Assembly (NCBI RefSeq): GCF_000011385.1
Contig: NC_005125.1
Location: 1,302,001 to 1,366,000 of the forward strand
Reading direction: 5' to 3'
DNA length: 64,000 bases
Source of the DNA: Gloeobacter violaceus PCC 7421
GTDB lineage: Bacteria; Cyanobacteriota; Cyanobacteriia; Gloeobacterales; Gloeobacteraceae
The stretch's first letter is position 1. Every line of letters begins with the position of its first letter. This document shows, piece after piece, positions 1-8,706 of the stretch. The translations under genes and the position numbers were made by a program. The notes beneath the pieces were generated by a model that was not told where the DNA came from, ran no database searches, and saw only the letters and a list, made by a program, of their open reading frames with translations.

Positions 1-5
1 ACATT

Positions 6-191
6 ATGGCCGAACGTGTGGACACCGTATCGGAATCCGTGAATCAGGTTTCTCGCATTGCCCTGGCTATCCTGCAGCGCGTCGACTCAACGCAGACCGA
101 AATTCGCGATCTACAGACGGACATGCGCGGCCTGCAACTGGAGAACCGGCGCATCCTCGATATTCTGCAGCAGCGCAGGGGGGATGGGTGA
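6..191 (+). CDS. Small coiled-coil protein (possibly 5'-partial)
   Basis: This 61-residue frame consists almost entirely of heptad-like sequence (VDTVSESVNQVSRIALAIL, then TQTEIRDLQTDMRGLQLENRR), so it should form one long amphipathic coiled coil. Small proteins of this type, often next to other accessory genes, are common in cyanobacteria and mostly uncharacterised. No stop codon precedes the ATG inside the window, so the true start may lie upstream. No catalytic motif or membrane segment is visible. It stops directly before an amidohydrolase-like remnant in the same frame. Confidence 0.5.
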   Translation: MAERVDTVSESVNQVSRIALAILQRVDSTQTEIRDLQTDMRGLQLENRRILDILQQRRGDG

Positions 192-377
192 ATTGCCCAA
201 ATTCAAGCACGCGATCAGGCAGGCGCCGCTGACGCCAAAAAGGGACTCGAAGTGGGAAAATCCGCCGACATCGTCGCGGTGCCCGGCGAGCCGACCGCCA
301 ATATCCGGGTCGCCGAGCGGGAGTCTCCAAAGTTGCTCCCGAGGCTAAAGCACAAACCCCGGGAACCGCCCAGATAA
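192..377 (+). pseudogene. Remnant of an amidohydrolase C-terminus
   Basis: Reading on in frame from the stop of the preceding small gene gives about 60 codons with no start codon. They include KKGLEVGKSADIVAVPGEP followed by TANI. This resembles the end of imidazolonepropionase/prolidase-type amidohydrolases, where a 'GxxxxGKxADIVxxxGxPxxxI' segment follows the barrel. The metal-binding barrel is missing, so this is a decayed fragment. The match is from memory of the family. Confidence 0.35.
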
Positions 378-380
378 GCC

Positions 381-1340
381 TCAGTCCTGGCTGCTCAGCA
401 CTGGGGTGCCAGCGGGGGTCAGCCAGTGCATATAGTCGGGCAGACGGCCGTGGATGGCCTGGTCGAAGAGATCTTGAATCGCCCGGGTGATCGGTCCCAC
501 GGTGCCGTCGCCGATGGCGCGGTGGTCGATGCGGGTGACCGCCGCCACCTCGGTGGCCGTGCCGCACAGGAACATCTCCTCGGCAACATAGAGTTCAGTA
601 CGGTCCACCTGCCGCGATTCGACTGGGATCCCCAGTTCTTTCCGGGCTAGTTCGATGACCGTGGCGCGGGTGATCCCTTCGAGGATGTTGTTGCTCACCG
701 CTGGGGTGACCAGTCGGCCGTCGCGCACCAGGAACAAATTCATCGCACTGCCTTCGGCGACGTGGCCGTCATCCGATAGGGCGATGGCGTCGTCGAAACC
801 GGCCAGAGCGGCGTCGGTCTTGATCAGCGCGGTGTTGACGTAGGCGCCGTTGCACTTGGCGCGCGCCGGGATCATGTTGTCGTCGATGCGGCGCCAGGAG
901 GAGACGCAGACGTGCAGACCTTTGTGCGTATCCAGGTAGGCGCTCATCGGGGCGGTAAACAGACAAAAGTCGTCGACCGTATCGGGAATCTCCAGGATTG
1001 GACCGATGCGCCGGTCGGCTTTGTAGACAATCGGGCGCAAGTAAGTGTCCTCGCGGCAGCCGTTGCGCACAACAATCTCCGCACTCAACTCCACCATCCG
1101 CCGGATATCCAGGGGTGCCTTGAGGCGAAGGATGCGGCAGCTTTGCACCAGCCTGCGAAAATGCTCCTCGGCGCGAAAGATGAACATCGTCTCGCGCTCG
1201 GGCGCCCAGTACGCCTTGATGCCCTCGAAGACGGCGGTGCCGTACAAAAAAGCATGGGTGCGCACGCTCAAAGAAGCCTCGCTGTCCGGGACGAAGCGAC
1301 CGCGCAGGTAGATGACGGGTTCGGAAGATGGCTGGGTCAT
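381..1340 (-). CDS. ilvE: Branched-chain amino acid aminotransferase (class IV)
   Basis: The 319-residue protein is a fold-type IV PLP aminotransferase. It catalyses the last step of valine, leucine and isoleucine synthesis, moving an amino group between glutamate and branched 2-oxo acids in the cytosol. It opens with YLRGRFVPDSEASLSVRTH and GTAVFEGIKAY, the usual IlvE N-terminus. The Schiff-base lysine is about K162 in PARAKCNGAYVNT. The segment EGSAMNLFLVRDG and the phosphate-binding NILEGITR follow. Length is normal for the family. A D-amino acid transaminase is less likely because of the EGIKAY and AKCNGAY motifs. It is a single gene, with hyuB next on the same strand after a 135-bp gap. 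Confidence 0.93.
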   Translation of the reverse strand: MTQPSSEPVIYLRGRFVPDSEASLSVRTHAFLYGTAVFEGIKAYWAPERETMFIFRAEEHFRRLVQSCRILRLKAPLDIRRMVELSAEIVVRNGCREDTYLRPIVYKADRRIGPILEIPDTVDDFCLFTAPMSAYLDTHKGLHVCVSSWRRIDDNMIPARAKCNGAYVNTALIKTDAALAGFDDAIALSDDGHVAEGSAMNLFLVRDGRLVTPAVSNNILEGITRATVIELARKELGIPVESRQVDRTELYVAEEMFLCGTATEVAAVTRIDHRAIGDGTVGPITRAIQDLFDQAIHGRLPDYMHWLTPAGTPVLSSQD

Positions 1341-1475
1341 GGTGGTCCTTGAGGTATCGATACGAAGCCTGGCCGTTCCAATTGTGCTCCAATTGCAAGG
1401 GCGGACCGGACGATGTGTCGCAATTTCGTTACACCGTTTGCAGAATTTACCACAGCCATGAGGGGGGACAGAGCC

Positions 1476-2993
1476 CTATGCTCCCCAACCGCCACCCCCC
1501 GGTGTCTCGACGGTGATCACATCCCCCGCCTTGAGCGCGCGCGAAGTCTTGCCTGGAAGCGGTTCACCGTTAAGCCGGTTGCGGCCCGGTCGGCCCGCCG
1601 CGCCGCCCGCCGCCCCCTGGGGAGCGTGAGTGCGGCGATCGCTCAATAGCGAAAGGGAGCAATCTTCGTGCACCTGCACCTCGCGGACGATCCCCCAGCC
1701 GCCGCGGTAGAAGCCCGCCCCGCCCGAATCTTCGCGCAGTTCGTAGCGCCGGACGGTGAGCGGAAATTCCAGTTCGAGCGCCTCGATGGGGGTATTAAGG
1801 GTGTTGCTCATACCGACGTGCACCCCGTCGAGGCCGTCGCCGCAGGCACTCGCCCCCTGGCCGCCCCCGATCGTCTCGTAGTAGCTGAAGCGGCGGTTGC
1901 CCAGGATCAGATTGTTCATCGTGCCCTGCCCCTGGGCAAGGCCGCCCGCGACACTGCCCAGGGCGAGGATGATCGCATCGGCGATGCGCTGGGAAGTCTC
2001 GACGTTGCCCGCCACCACCGCCGCCGGCCAGCGCGCCGCCACCAGAGAACCCTCCGGCAGCACCAGTTCTACCGGCGCCATCGCCCCGTCGTTGGCGGGC
2101 AGGTGCGGATCGAGCAGGGCGCGCAAGGCAAACGCCACCGCCGAGCGGGTGACCGCGACAGGCGCGTTGAGGTTGGAAAGTACCTGGGACGCGGTGCCCG
2201 CAAAATCGATGCGCACCCCATCGCCGGCTATTTCCACCGCCACCTGGATCGCAATCTCCTCGCCCTCGGGGCCTTCGAGGTAGTCGACGGCCCGATAGGT
2301 GCCGTCGGGAAGGGCAGCGATGCGCTCGCGCACCCGCCGCTCGGTGTAGACAATGACCGCGTCCAAGGCGCCCGCGAGCCTGTCCGCTCCCAGATCGCTC
2401 CCCATCCGGGCGAAGCGCTCCGCCCCCAATTGACCCGCCGCCATCTGGGCGCGCAGATCCCCCCGGCGCTGGGCAGGCTGGCGGACGTTGGCCAGAATCA
2501 AACCGAGCACATTTTCGTCGAGCGCCCCCGCCGCACCGACGCGCGTAGGCGGGATCACCAGTCCTTCTTGAAAAATCTCGGTGGAGTCGGCGGGCATCGA
2601 ACCCGGCCGCATGCCGCCCACATCGCTGTGGTGAGCGCGGGAGACGGCGTAGCCCAATCGCTCCTGCGGCCGATCCAGCCAGGCAATCGCCGTCACCAGG
2701 GTCAGATCCGGCAGGTGCGAGCCGCCCGCGAACGGGTCGTTCAACAGCCAGATTTCCCCCGGCTTTGGGTCCATCGCCCGCACCGCCGCCACTGCGTCCC
2801 CGAGCGCCCCCAGGTGCACCGGGATCGCCGCCGCCTGCGCCACCAGGCGGCCCCGCCCGTCGAAAAGGGCCGTCGAGCAGTCGCGGCGCTCCTTGATATT
2901 CGAAGAGTAAGCGGCGCGCACCAGCCGCGCCATCATCTCCTCAGCAATGCCGGCAAGGGCATGGACCATCACTTCCAGTTCGATCGCATCCAT
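1476..2993 (-). CDS. hyuB: Hydantoinase B / oxoprolinase family protein
   Basis: The 505-residue product matches the HyuB half of ATP-dependent hydantoinases and 5-oxoprolinases: [19 protein letters not shown] near the N-terminus, then [30 protein letters not shown], and a C-terminus ending [10 protein letters not shown]. These enzymes open cyclic amides such as N-methylhydantoin or 5-oxoproline, normally together with a HyuA (ATPase) subunit. No hyuA lies beside it, and the protein is too short to be a full fused oxoprolinase, so HyuA must be encoded elsewhere or the protein works differently. It reads away from the divergent ArsA-type gene, with 64 bp between the two starts. The exact substrate is unknown. 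Confidence 0.85.
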   Translation of the reverse strand: MDAIELEVMVHALAGIAEEMMARLVRAAYSSNIKERRDCSTALFDGRGRLVAQAAAIPVHLGALGDAVAAVRAMDPKPGEIWLLNDPFAGGSHLPDLTLVTAIAWLDRPQERLGYAVSRAHHSDVGGMRPGSMPADSTEIFQEGLVIPPTRVGAAGALDENVLGLILANVRQPAQRRGDLRAQMAAGQLGAERFARMGSDLGADRLAGALDAVIVYTERRVRERIAALPDGTYRAVDYLEGPEGEEIAIQVAVEIAGDGVRIDFAGTASQVLSNLNAPVAVTRSAVAFALRALLDPHLPANDGAMAPVELVLPEGSLVAARWPAAVVAGNVETSQRIADAIILALGSVAGGLAQGQGTMNNLILGNRRFSYYETIGGGQGASACGDGLDGVHVGMSNTLNTPIEALELEFPLTVRRYELREDSGGAGFYRGGWGIVREVQVHEDCSLSLLSDRRTHAPQGAAGGAAGRPGRNRLNGEPLPGKTSRALKAGDVITVETPGGGGWGA

Positions 2994-3057
2994 CGGGCCG
3001 CTCTTTCGGTTGCCGGGCTATGAACTATACGATAGGTCAGGACTTCGGGGGTAGGCT

Positions 3058-4143
3058 ATGGCGCGCGTGATTTCTCTGTTGGGCAAAGGCGGGGTGGGCA
3101 AGAGCACTCTTACCCTGGCGATGGCCCAGGCGGAGGCCCGCCGCGGCAAGCGGGTGCTGGTGCTCAGCCTGGAGACGGTGAGCACGATTGGCCTGTTGCT
3201 CGACGCCCGCCTGGAGGGCGAGCCCACCGAAGTCGAACCGCATTTGTGGGCGGTTCACTTCAGCACCACCGCGCTGATGGAGCGCAACTGGAACCGGCTG
3301 CGCACCGCCGAAGAAGAATACTCGCGCATTCCTCTTTTTCGCGAGGTCTACGGTCAAGAGTTGGGGGCACTGCCCGGACTCGATCAATTTCTGGCCATGT
3401 CGGCGCTGCGCGATTACGACCTGAGCGGCAAGTACGACTATCTATTTTTTGACGGCGTTGCCGGGCAGGAGCAGCTGCGCATGTTCGCTGTACCCGATCA
3501 GCTGAGCTGGTACACCCGCCGCCTGGGTGAAGCCTTTCAAAAATCGGCCATCGGCCAGGTGCTCTCGCCGTTTCTCGAACCGATTGCCCGCGCCATTCTC
3601 ACCGTCAACATCTCCACCGAGAACGTCCGCTCCACCACCGGCCGCTTTACCGACATCCTCGATGAGGGCAAGTCGGTGATGCAGAACCCTAATCGCCTGC
3701 TGCTTTTTTTGGTGAGCACCGCCGATCCGCTCGCCCTCACCGTCGCCCGCCAGCTGTGGGGAGCAAGCCAGCTGTTGGGCCTGGGAGTCGGGGGAGCGCT
3801 GATACGCGGCGAAGCGGACGGCAAAGAAGCCTTCGCCCCCCTGCCGGTGCGCACCATACCCGAGGCGTCACTCACCGATCTCATCGGCTGCGTCGAAGGG
3901 CTCGCGGGTCTTGACCCAGTGGGCTTTCCCAAACCGTTCGTCGTCGATGAACAAGCGCGCACCGTGCGCATCTTTTTGCCGGGCTTCGGCAAAAAGCAGG
4001 TCGAACTCAACCAGTACGGCCCCGAACTGACGCTGCGTGCCGCCGACCATCGCCGCAACTTCATCCTGCCCGCGAGCTTCCGGGGGCTCAGGGCGAGCGG
4101 GGCCAAATTCCAGGACAATTACCTGATCGTCTCGTTTGGATAA
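3058..4143 (+). CDS. ArsA/GET3-type P-loop ATPase
   Basis: The 361-residue protein starts with a deviant Walker A motif, LGKGGVGKSTLTLAMAQ (residues about 6-20), of the ArsA/Get3/MinD class. A later segment YDYLFFDGVAGQEQLRMF corresponds to the Walker B/switch region. The last 75 residues (from about KPFVVDEQARTVRIFLPGF) form a beta-rich, HSP20-like C-terminal domain seen in cyanobacterial and chloroplast ArsA homologues. There is one ATPase domain, unlike the duplicated E. coli ArsA, and the Cys triad for arsenite is not evident. A role in handling membrane or tail-anchored proteins is more likely than arsenic efflux, but this is inference. Confidence 0.85.
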   Translation: MARVISLLGKGGVGKSTLTLAMAQAEARRGKRVLVLSLETVSTIGLLLDARLEGEPTEVEPHLWAVHFSTTALMERNWNRLRTAEEEYSRIPLFREVYGQELGALPGLDQFLAMSALRDYDLSGKYDYLFFDGVAGQEQLRMFAVPDQLSWYTRRLGEAFQKSAIGQVLSPFLEPIARAILTVNISTENVRSTTGRFTDILDEGKSVMQNPNRLLLFLVSTADPLALTVARQLWGASQLLGLGVGGALIRGEADGKEAFAPLPVRTIPEASLTDLIGCVEGLAGLDPVGFPKPFVVDEQARTVRIFLPGFGKKQVELNQYGPELTLRAADHRRNFILPASFRGLRASGAKFQDNYLIVSFG

Positions 4144-4259
4144 GTTTGTGCCGATCGTGCGCAGGGTGCAAGCGCTAGGTGCGGTCCTTCGGGGATTAGT
4201 TGCGAAAAGCAACTGCCTTCAGCTGTCGGCTCGCCTCCCCGGCCCTGCGACGATGTATC

Positions 4260-5009
4260 TCACCGAAGCGGCGCTACACCGCTTCCTGTGACGACGAAAG
4301 CAGCTCCGTCGGCAGTCCGGCTAGCATCTGCGAAACCGATGACCGCACGCGCGACATCCTCAGGTGACGGCGGATCAGCCCTCCTGCGCACAAAATCCGA
4401 AGCCGATATACCGAGATAGCGCGAGTAGCCCGCGACGGCCGCATCGCCGACGCCGGTGTCCGGCATGATCCCACCGGGCGCGAGCGCCAGAAACCTCAGC
4501 CCGAGCGCGAGCCGATCCGATTCCTTCTGAGTGTAACCGGCGAGAAACATCTGCATCCGCTTCGACCCGGCATAGCCCCCAGAAATCGGCGACCCTCCCA
4601 GACCCGCTCCGCTCGAAATCAGGATGACCAATGCGCCCGGTGCCAGCGGCTGGAGCAAGGCAGCTTTGCAAAATAGAAACGACGCTTTCACGTCCGCCTC
4701 CCAATTCACCGAGAACTCAATCCAGCTCTGCTCCTGTACGGGCGTGCTTGGCGGTATGGCTCCGGCGCAAACCACCAATACATCAGGCTGGAGGGCCGCG
4801 AACACCACCGCAGGAGCGCCCTCTTCGGTTGCGTCGCAAACGAGCGTAGCCGCCTCGGGCACCTCACGCGACAACTGAGCAAGCGCCTCCTGCCCCCGAG
4901 CCACCGCGAGCACGCAGGCACCTTCAGCGATCGCCGCTTCGACAATGATCCGGCCCACGCCGCGACTGCCACCAACCACCACGACATTCTTGTCTTTTAA
5001 CGCGCCCAT
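4260..5009 (-). CDS. Short-chain dehydrogenase/reductase
   Basis: The 249-residue protein is a classical SDR. The Rossmann cofactor loop is KNVVVVGGSRGVGRIIVEAA at residues about 6-25, VVCAGAIPPS corresponds to the NNAG region, ILISSGAG holds the catalytic Ser, and YAGSKRM is the YxxxK motif. The start was placed at ATG 5009 because the cofactor loop follows within a few residues, as in family members; the longer open frame upstream runs through the regulator gene. It is transcribed divergently from an HxlR regulator that probably controls it. Substrate unknown; an NAD(P)H-dependent reductase induced by electrophiles or quinones would fit the pairing. Confidence 0.88.
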   Translation of the reverse strand: MGALKDKNVVVVGGSRGVGRIIVEAAIAEGACVLAVARGQEALAQLSREVPEAATLVCDATEEGAPAVVFAALQPDVLVVCAGAIPPSTPVQEQSWIEFSVNWEADVKASFLFCKAALLQPLAPGALVILISSGAGLGGSPISGGYAGSKRMQMFLAGYTQKESDRLALGLRFLALAPGGIMPDTGVGDAAVAGYSRYLGISASDFVRRRADPPSPEDVARAVIGFADASRTADGAAFVVTGSGVAPLR

Positions 5010-5024
5010 GGGCTCTACCTCTTG

Positions 5025-5081
5025 ACTTTTAAGTTGCAAGTTAGTGCGCAGCTTAGCAGGAGTAGCTTGTAAAATGCAAGT
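5025..5081. promoter_or_regulatory. Two palindromic operator candidates between SDR and HxlR genes
   Basis: The divergent gap holds two related imperfect palindromes, 5025-5041 (ACTTTTAAGTTGCAAGT) and 5065-5081 (GCTTGTAAAATGCAAGT), with centres 40 bp apart. Both have CTT...AAG arms and share the 3' half TGCAAGT. HxlR-type dimers bind such sites next to their own gene and repress the divergent partner. Binding is inferred only from symmetry, repetition and position. Confidence 0.55.
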
Positions 5082-5103
5082 AACCAAACGACGGCATCGA
5101 GCC

Positions 5104-5484
5104 ATGACCCAACCAAGACGCTCTTTCTGCCCTATCTCCTGTACCTTGGATTTGATCGGCGATCGCTGGACGCTCCTTGTTATCCGAGACATGATGTTCC
5201 TTGGAAAGCAACGGTTCGAGGAGTTTTTGGAATCTCCTGAAGGAATCTCGACGAATATTTTGGCAAACCGCCTCAGACTGCTTGATGACTTAGGCCTAGC
5301 AGAAAAGCAGCCTTACAGTAATCATTCTCGTCGAATGAACTATCAACTGACCGACAAGGGAAAAAGCTTGCGTCCTGTGTTGAAAGCGATCATTGCTTGG
5401 GGCTTGAGGCATATTGCCGAAACACAGGTTCCTCAGAGTAATCTGCCGGATGCCGACGACTCCGCCTATCACTTCAAGAGGTAA
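5104..5484 (+). CDS. HxlR-family winged-helix transcriptional regulator
   Basis: From ATG 5104 the protein has 126 residues and begins MTQPRRSFCPISCTLDLIGD, followed by RWTLLVIRDMMFLGKQRFEEF. This is the HxlR/YodB signature, with the conserved N-terminal Cys that senses electrophiles or disulfide stress in family members (here Cys in FCPISC). The wing region GLAEKQPYSNHSRRMNYQLT and the C-terminal dimer helix follow. An upstream GTG (5044) and ATG (5074) are in frame, but the second palindrome overlaps the 5074 codon, and family members start close to the Cys, so 5104 is preferred. It probably represses itself and the divergent SDR gene. Confidence 0.88.
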   Translation: MTQPRRSFCPISCTLDLIGDRWTLLVIRDMMFLGKQRFEEFLESPEGISTNILANRLRLLDDLGLAEKQPYSNHSRRMNYQLTDKGKSLRPVLKAIIAWGLRHIAETQVPQSNLPDADDSAYHFKR

Positions 5485-5938
5485 CGGTGACGGCTTGCAA
5501 CCCAGAAGTGTCAATAAACAGTAATGGTACTTACAGAAAGAAGCCCAAAACCGTGTTGACTTCGGAAACTGCAAAAAGTGAGATTGTAGTAGGCAAACAG
5601 CCACTCCGCACCCACTGCGTTCCCCAAATTCAGATTTGGGGCATCGATTATGGTTTTTCCTTCATCAATGGCCGCCGGTGGGCGAGGACTCGAAAACTTA
5701 CACGTTCATCATGAAAAGAAATTCGTATCTCGAATCTCAAATCCCGACGTCGCGCACGCAAAAACTGTCACCTGCACGGCTTCGCCCGCTCGGCGTTTGA
5801 GATATCTTCACGAAAAGTGCGGCGGCCAAATGGCCGACTCGGTGTCAAACTAGTATTGCGAGCGATCAGTCTAACGGACTTTTGGTCTTTCTCCTCTACT
5901 TAATACGCTTTTGCCCTGTACCTAGTTCGCAGTGGACC
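5485..5938. other. Intergenic region without a convincing gene
   Basis: These 454 bases have lower G+C than the flanking genes. Two short overlapping open frames (75 and 67 codons) have no recognisable motif, no clear ribosome binding site and biased composition, so they were not called. The region probably carries the promoter of the downstream sigma factor gene, but no clear -35/-10 pair stands out. Confidence 0.5.
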
Positions 5939-6829
5939 ATGGAGAACACTCAACTGAAAGATGCAGATCAACCGGATGTGAGCGGATCTACTTCGCAAAG
6001 CAGAAGGTTGCAAAGTCAGCGCCTTGTGCGCCAGTGGCAACGGCTGGCCGTCGAACCCGGCGGCGCCCAAAGCCTCAAAGCCAAGACACTGCTTGCCGGT
6101 ATCCTCAAACTGTGCGAGCCGCTCGTTCGCCAGTTTTTTCTGCAGATGCTCGCCGAGGACAGCCTGGTCGAGCTGGACGATCTGCTCAACGTCACCCTCT
6201 CGCGCGTAGAAAACAAATTGATCACCTACGACAGCTCCAAAAGTGCGTTTGAAAGTTGGGTCAAGTACCAGTGTGTACGGCCCATCTTCAAACAGCACCT
6301 GGAGGAAATCGGTTATCGCACCATCAAGCTCGAACCTTACATCGCGGCGCTGCAGTCGCGGCTGGCCGGGACTTTTCCATCTCCGCCCACCAACCTCATC
6401 GGTCGGCTGGTGCAGGGGCTCGAAGACTCCCAGGTGCGCCCCGAACTGGCCAAGATGCGCCAGATGCTCGGAGTGGGCCGCAAGGTGATTTTGCGGCGCG
6501 ATCCGAGGCTGGTGCCGGCCCTGTCGCTGAACTGCCCCATCCGGCCGGGCGAAGGGAACGAGGAGTACTTCGACATCGCCGCCGCGCCCCGGCTGGCGGG
6601 TATGGAGGAGGCCTGCCGTCAGGCGCTGCACGAGAGCCTCGTGCACCTGACTGCGGGCGAGCGCCTGGTGGTTTTGGGTTTGTTTTTTGCCAACCGTTCG
6701 CGCAAAGAACTGGCCGAAGAGGCCGGCATCAGCACCGCCCGCGTCTCCCAGTTGTTGCAGCAGGCCTACAAGCGCCTGCGCGAAGTTCTCGGTCCCACGT
6801 TCTTCCGCGACTGCGTGCCCGACTCTTAA
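5939..6829 (+). CDS. RNA polymerase sigma factor, sigma-70 family (divergent)
   Basis: The 296-residue protein has a sigma region 4-like C-terminus: LTAGERLVVLGLFFANRSRK, ELAEEAGISTARVSQLLQQ and AYKRLREVL, a helix-turn-helix for the -35 element. The middle part (about residues 35-110) is helical with SFESWVKYQ-like sequence where region 2 should be, but it is poorly conserved. Start ATG 5939 (MENTQLKD) is chosen over the upstream in-frame ATG 5882 because the extra N-terminus is unlike a sigma factor. The next gene, 20 bp downstream, encodes a small membrane protein, so the pair resembles a sigma/membrane anti-sigma unit. Which genes it controls is unknown. Confidence 0.7.
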   Translation: MENTQLKDADQPDVSGSTSQSRRLQSQRLVRQWQRLAVEPGGAQSLKAKTLLAGILKLCEPLVRQFFLQMLAEDSLVELDDLLNVTLSRVENKLITYDSSKSAFESWVKYQCVRPIFKQHLEEIGYRTIKLEPYIAALQSRLAGTFPSPPTNLIGRLVQGLEDSQVRPELAKMRQMLGVGRKVILRRDPRLVPALSLNCPIRPGEGNEEYFDIAAAPRLAGMEEACRQALHESLVHLTAGERLVVLGLFFANRSRKELAEEAGISTARVSQLLQQAYKRLREVLGPTFFRDCVPDS

Positions 6830-6849
6830 ACCTACCCTGGTCTTGTCCT

Positions 6850-7455
6850 ATGTCTACTGCCGACGACGAAAAATTGAACGCCCGCCTCGAGCGCGAGCTG
6901 CCCCGACTGCTCGCCAACCAGTCCTACGACTACCGGCAGGAACTGGCCGCTTTTCGCGCCGAAGAAGCGGATCTGGAGGCAGAAATCGACCGGGTCTGGG
7001 AAAAAACGCTCAAAAAGCAGGCACCGGCGGCCGCTGCCCCGCGTCGCCTGCCGCAGTGGTGGGGAGCGGCGGCGGCAGTGCTGGTGGCCTCGGCAGGACT
7101 GGCCGGCGTGGTCGCTCTCAACCGGATGGGCGCTCCCGCCGATGCCCCCATCAACACGCTGCCCAATCCGAACCGGCCCTTCGCCCAGGTGCTCGCCGCC
7201 GAATTGCAAAAGCAATGGCAGCCTGCGGCCGGAGGACTTGGCGAGGCCGGGGGCAATCTGGTGGTTAGCGGTCGGCCGGCGCCGGCCGGTGCGCCGCCGG
7301 TGCTTGCGATCGAACAATCTTCCGGCAGCCTCGAGATAGACCGCGCGGCCCTCGAAGCGCTCGCTCGCGCCCTCGAGAGCACCGGGTCCGCCCCGCCGCA
7401 ACCGTTTACCGTCACCTTCGACCCAGCCGCCCGCCAGGTGAACGTCCGCCAGTGA
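6850..7455 (+). CDS. Single-pass membrane protein, possible anti-sigma partner
   Basis: The 201-residue product has a charged N-terminal part (LNARLERELPRLLANQSYDY and acidic/basic helices, residues 1-60), a transmembrane segment (WWGAAAAVLVASAGLAGVVAL, about 75-95) and a periplasmic tail of about 105 residues rich in Ala, Pro and Gly. This layout (cytosolic helical domain, one membrane pass, extracytoplasmic tail) and the position directly after a sigma factor gene suggest an anti-sigma factor. No zinc-binding HxxxCxxC motif is present, so this is inference from context. The ATG follows the sigma gene's stop by 20 bp. Confidence 0.72.
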   Translation: MSTADDEKLNARLERELPRLLANQSYDYRQELAAFRAEEADLEAEIDRVWEKTLKKQAPAAAAPRRLPQWWGAAAAVLVASAGLAGVVALNRMGAPADAPINTLPNPNRPFAQVLAAELQKQWQPAAGGLGEAGGNLVVSGRPAPAGAPPVLAIEQSSGSLEIDRAALEALARALESTGSAPPQPFTVTFDPAARQVNVRQ

Positions 7456-7574
7456 TCCCGCAGACGGCAAGGGCGGCTTGCTAAGTTACGATGAGCGAAT
7501 GGGACAAACCGGTCCCCGGCGGCGTGGGAGACGCGTGTCTGCACCCGCCGGTTCACCAGCAGCGAGCCACCGCA

Positions 7575-8706
7575 ATGGACACCGTCGAGAGCAAAGCCGG
7601 GCGCGACGCCGCCCAGATCAAGCGTCAGGTCGAAGAACTCAGTGCGCGCCTGGGTAAAACCCAGGACTATCTTTGACGTCGCCCAACGCCAAATCCGCAT
7701 TGCCGCCCTGGAGCAGCAGGCCAGCGCCCCTGATTTTTGGGACGATCAAGCCGCGGCCCAAAAGGCCCTCCAGAACCTCAACAACTTGAAGCAACCCCTG
7801 GAGCAGTTCGGCCGCTGGCGCAACCTGCTCTCCGACGCCGAGGTGGTACTCGAACTGGTCCAGGAGACCGGTGACGAGTCGCTGCTGCCGGAGGCGGAAG
7901 GCAATATCGAAGCGCTCGTGGGCGAACTCGATCGCTGGGAACTGGAGCAGTTGCTGAGCGGCCCCTACGACGAGCGGGGGGCGATTCTCAGCATCAACGC
8001 CGGGGCGGGGGGCACCGACGCCCAGGATTGGGCTGAGATGCTTTTGCGCATGTACACCCGCTGGGCCGAGCGCCAGGGCTACCAGGCGCACCTGTTGGAG
8101 CTGTCGGAAGGTGAAGAAGCGGGGGTCAAATCGGCGACCCTTGAGATCGACGGTCGCTACGCCTACGGCTATTTGTCGGCCGAAAAAGGCACCCACCGCC
8201 TGGTGCGCATCTCGCCCTTCAACGCCAACGACAAGCGCCAGACCAGCTTCGCAGGGGTTGAGGTGATGCCGGTCCTCGACGACTCGGTGCAGGTGGATAT
8301 CCGCCCCGACGACATCGAAATCGATACGTTCCGCTCCGGCGGGAAGGGCGGCCAGAACGTCAACAAGGTGGAAACGGGGGTACGCGTCACCCACAAACCC
8401 ACCGGCATCTCGGTGCGCTGCACCCAGGAGCGCGCCCAGCTGCAAAACCGCAATAAGGCGATGGAGATGCTTAAAGCCCGCCTGCTGGTGCTCGAAGAAG
8501 AAAAGCGCCAGCAACATTTGAGCGACATTCGCGGCGAAGCGGTGGATGCGGCCTGGGGTAACCAGATCCGCTCCTATGTCTTTCATCCGTACCAGATGGT
8601 CAAAGATCTGCGCACTGAGGAGGAAACCTCCGATGTTACCGGTGTGATGAACGGCAAGATCGAGCCGTTTATCGAGCGCTATTTGCGCCGGCAGCACAAG
8701 CTCTGA
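7575..8706 (+). CDS. prfB: Peptide chain release factor 2, made by a +1 frameshift
   Basis: RF2 recognises UGA and UAA stops and triggers release of the finished protein. The reading frame is split: 33 codons from ATG 7575 (MDTVESK...TQDYL) end at an in-frame TGA (7674-7676), and the rest continues in the +1 frame from GAC 7675 ([14 protein letters not shown]). The junction is CTT-TGA-C, the conserved RF2 autoregulatory frameshift site. The shifted product has about 376 residues. It carries the SPF stop-codon recognition tripeptide (RISPFNAND) and the catalytic GGQ loop ([16 protein letters not shown]). The stop overlaps the next gene's ATG by one base, so translation is probably coupled. Confidence 0.95.
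7662..7677 (+). promoter_or_regulatory. RF2 programmed +1 frameshift site
   Basis: The sequence CAGGACTATCTTTGAC has the layout of the E. coli prfB site: a short Shine-Dalgarno-like AGG, a spacer, the slippery CTT codon, and a TGA stop followed by C. Low RF2 makes ribosomes pause at TGA and slip by +1, which restores RF2 production. The AGG element is weaker than the AGGGGG of E. coli. Confidence 0.9.

Noticed and set aside
1668-3023. 451-codon open frame on the + strand opposite hyuB
   Set aside because: It is antisense to a well-supported hydantoinase-B gene, has strongly biased His/Arg/Pro composition and no known motif; long shadow frames are expected at this G+C.
4196-4215. GTTGC-GAAAA-GCAAC hairpin between convergent genes
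   Set aside because: Only a five-base stem without a T-tract; too weak to call a terminator.
5487-5853. Two short open frames after the HxlR gene
   Set aside because: No motif, no good ribosome binding site and unlike the local codon use.
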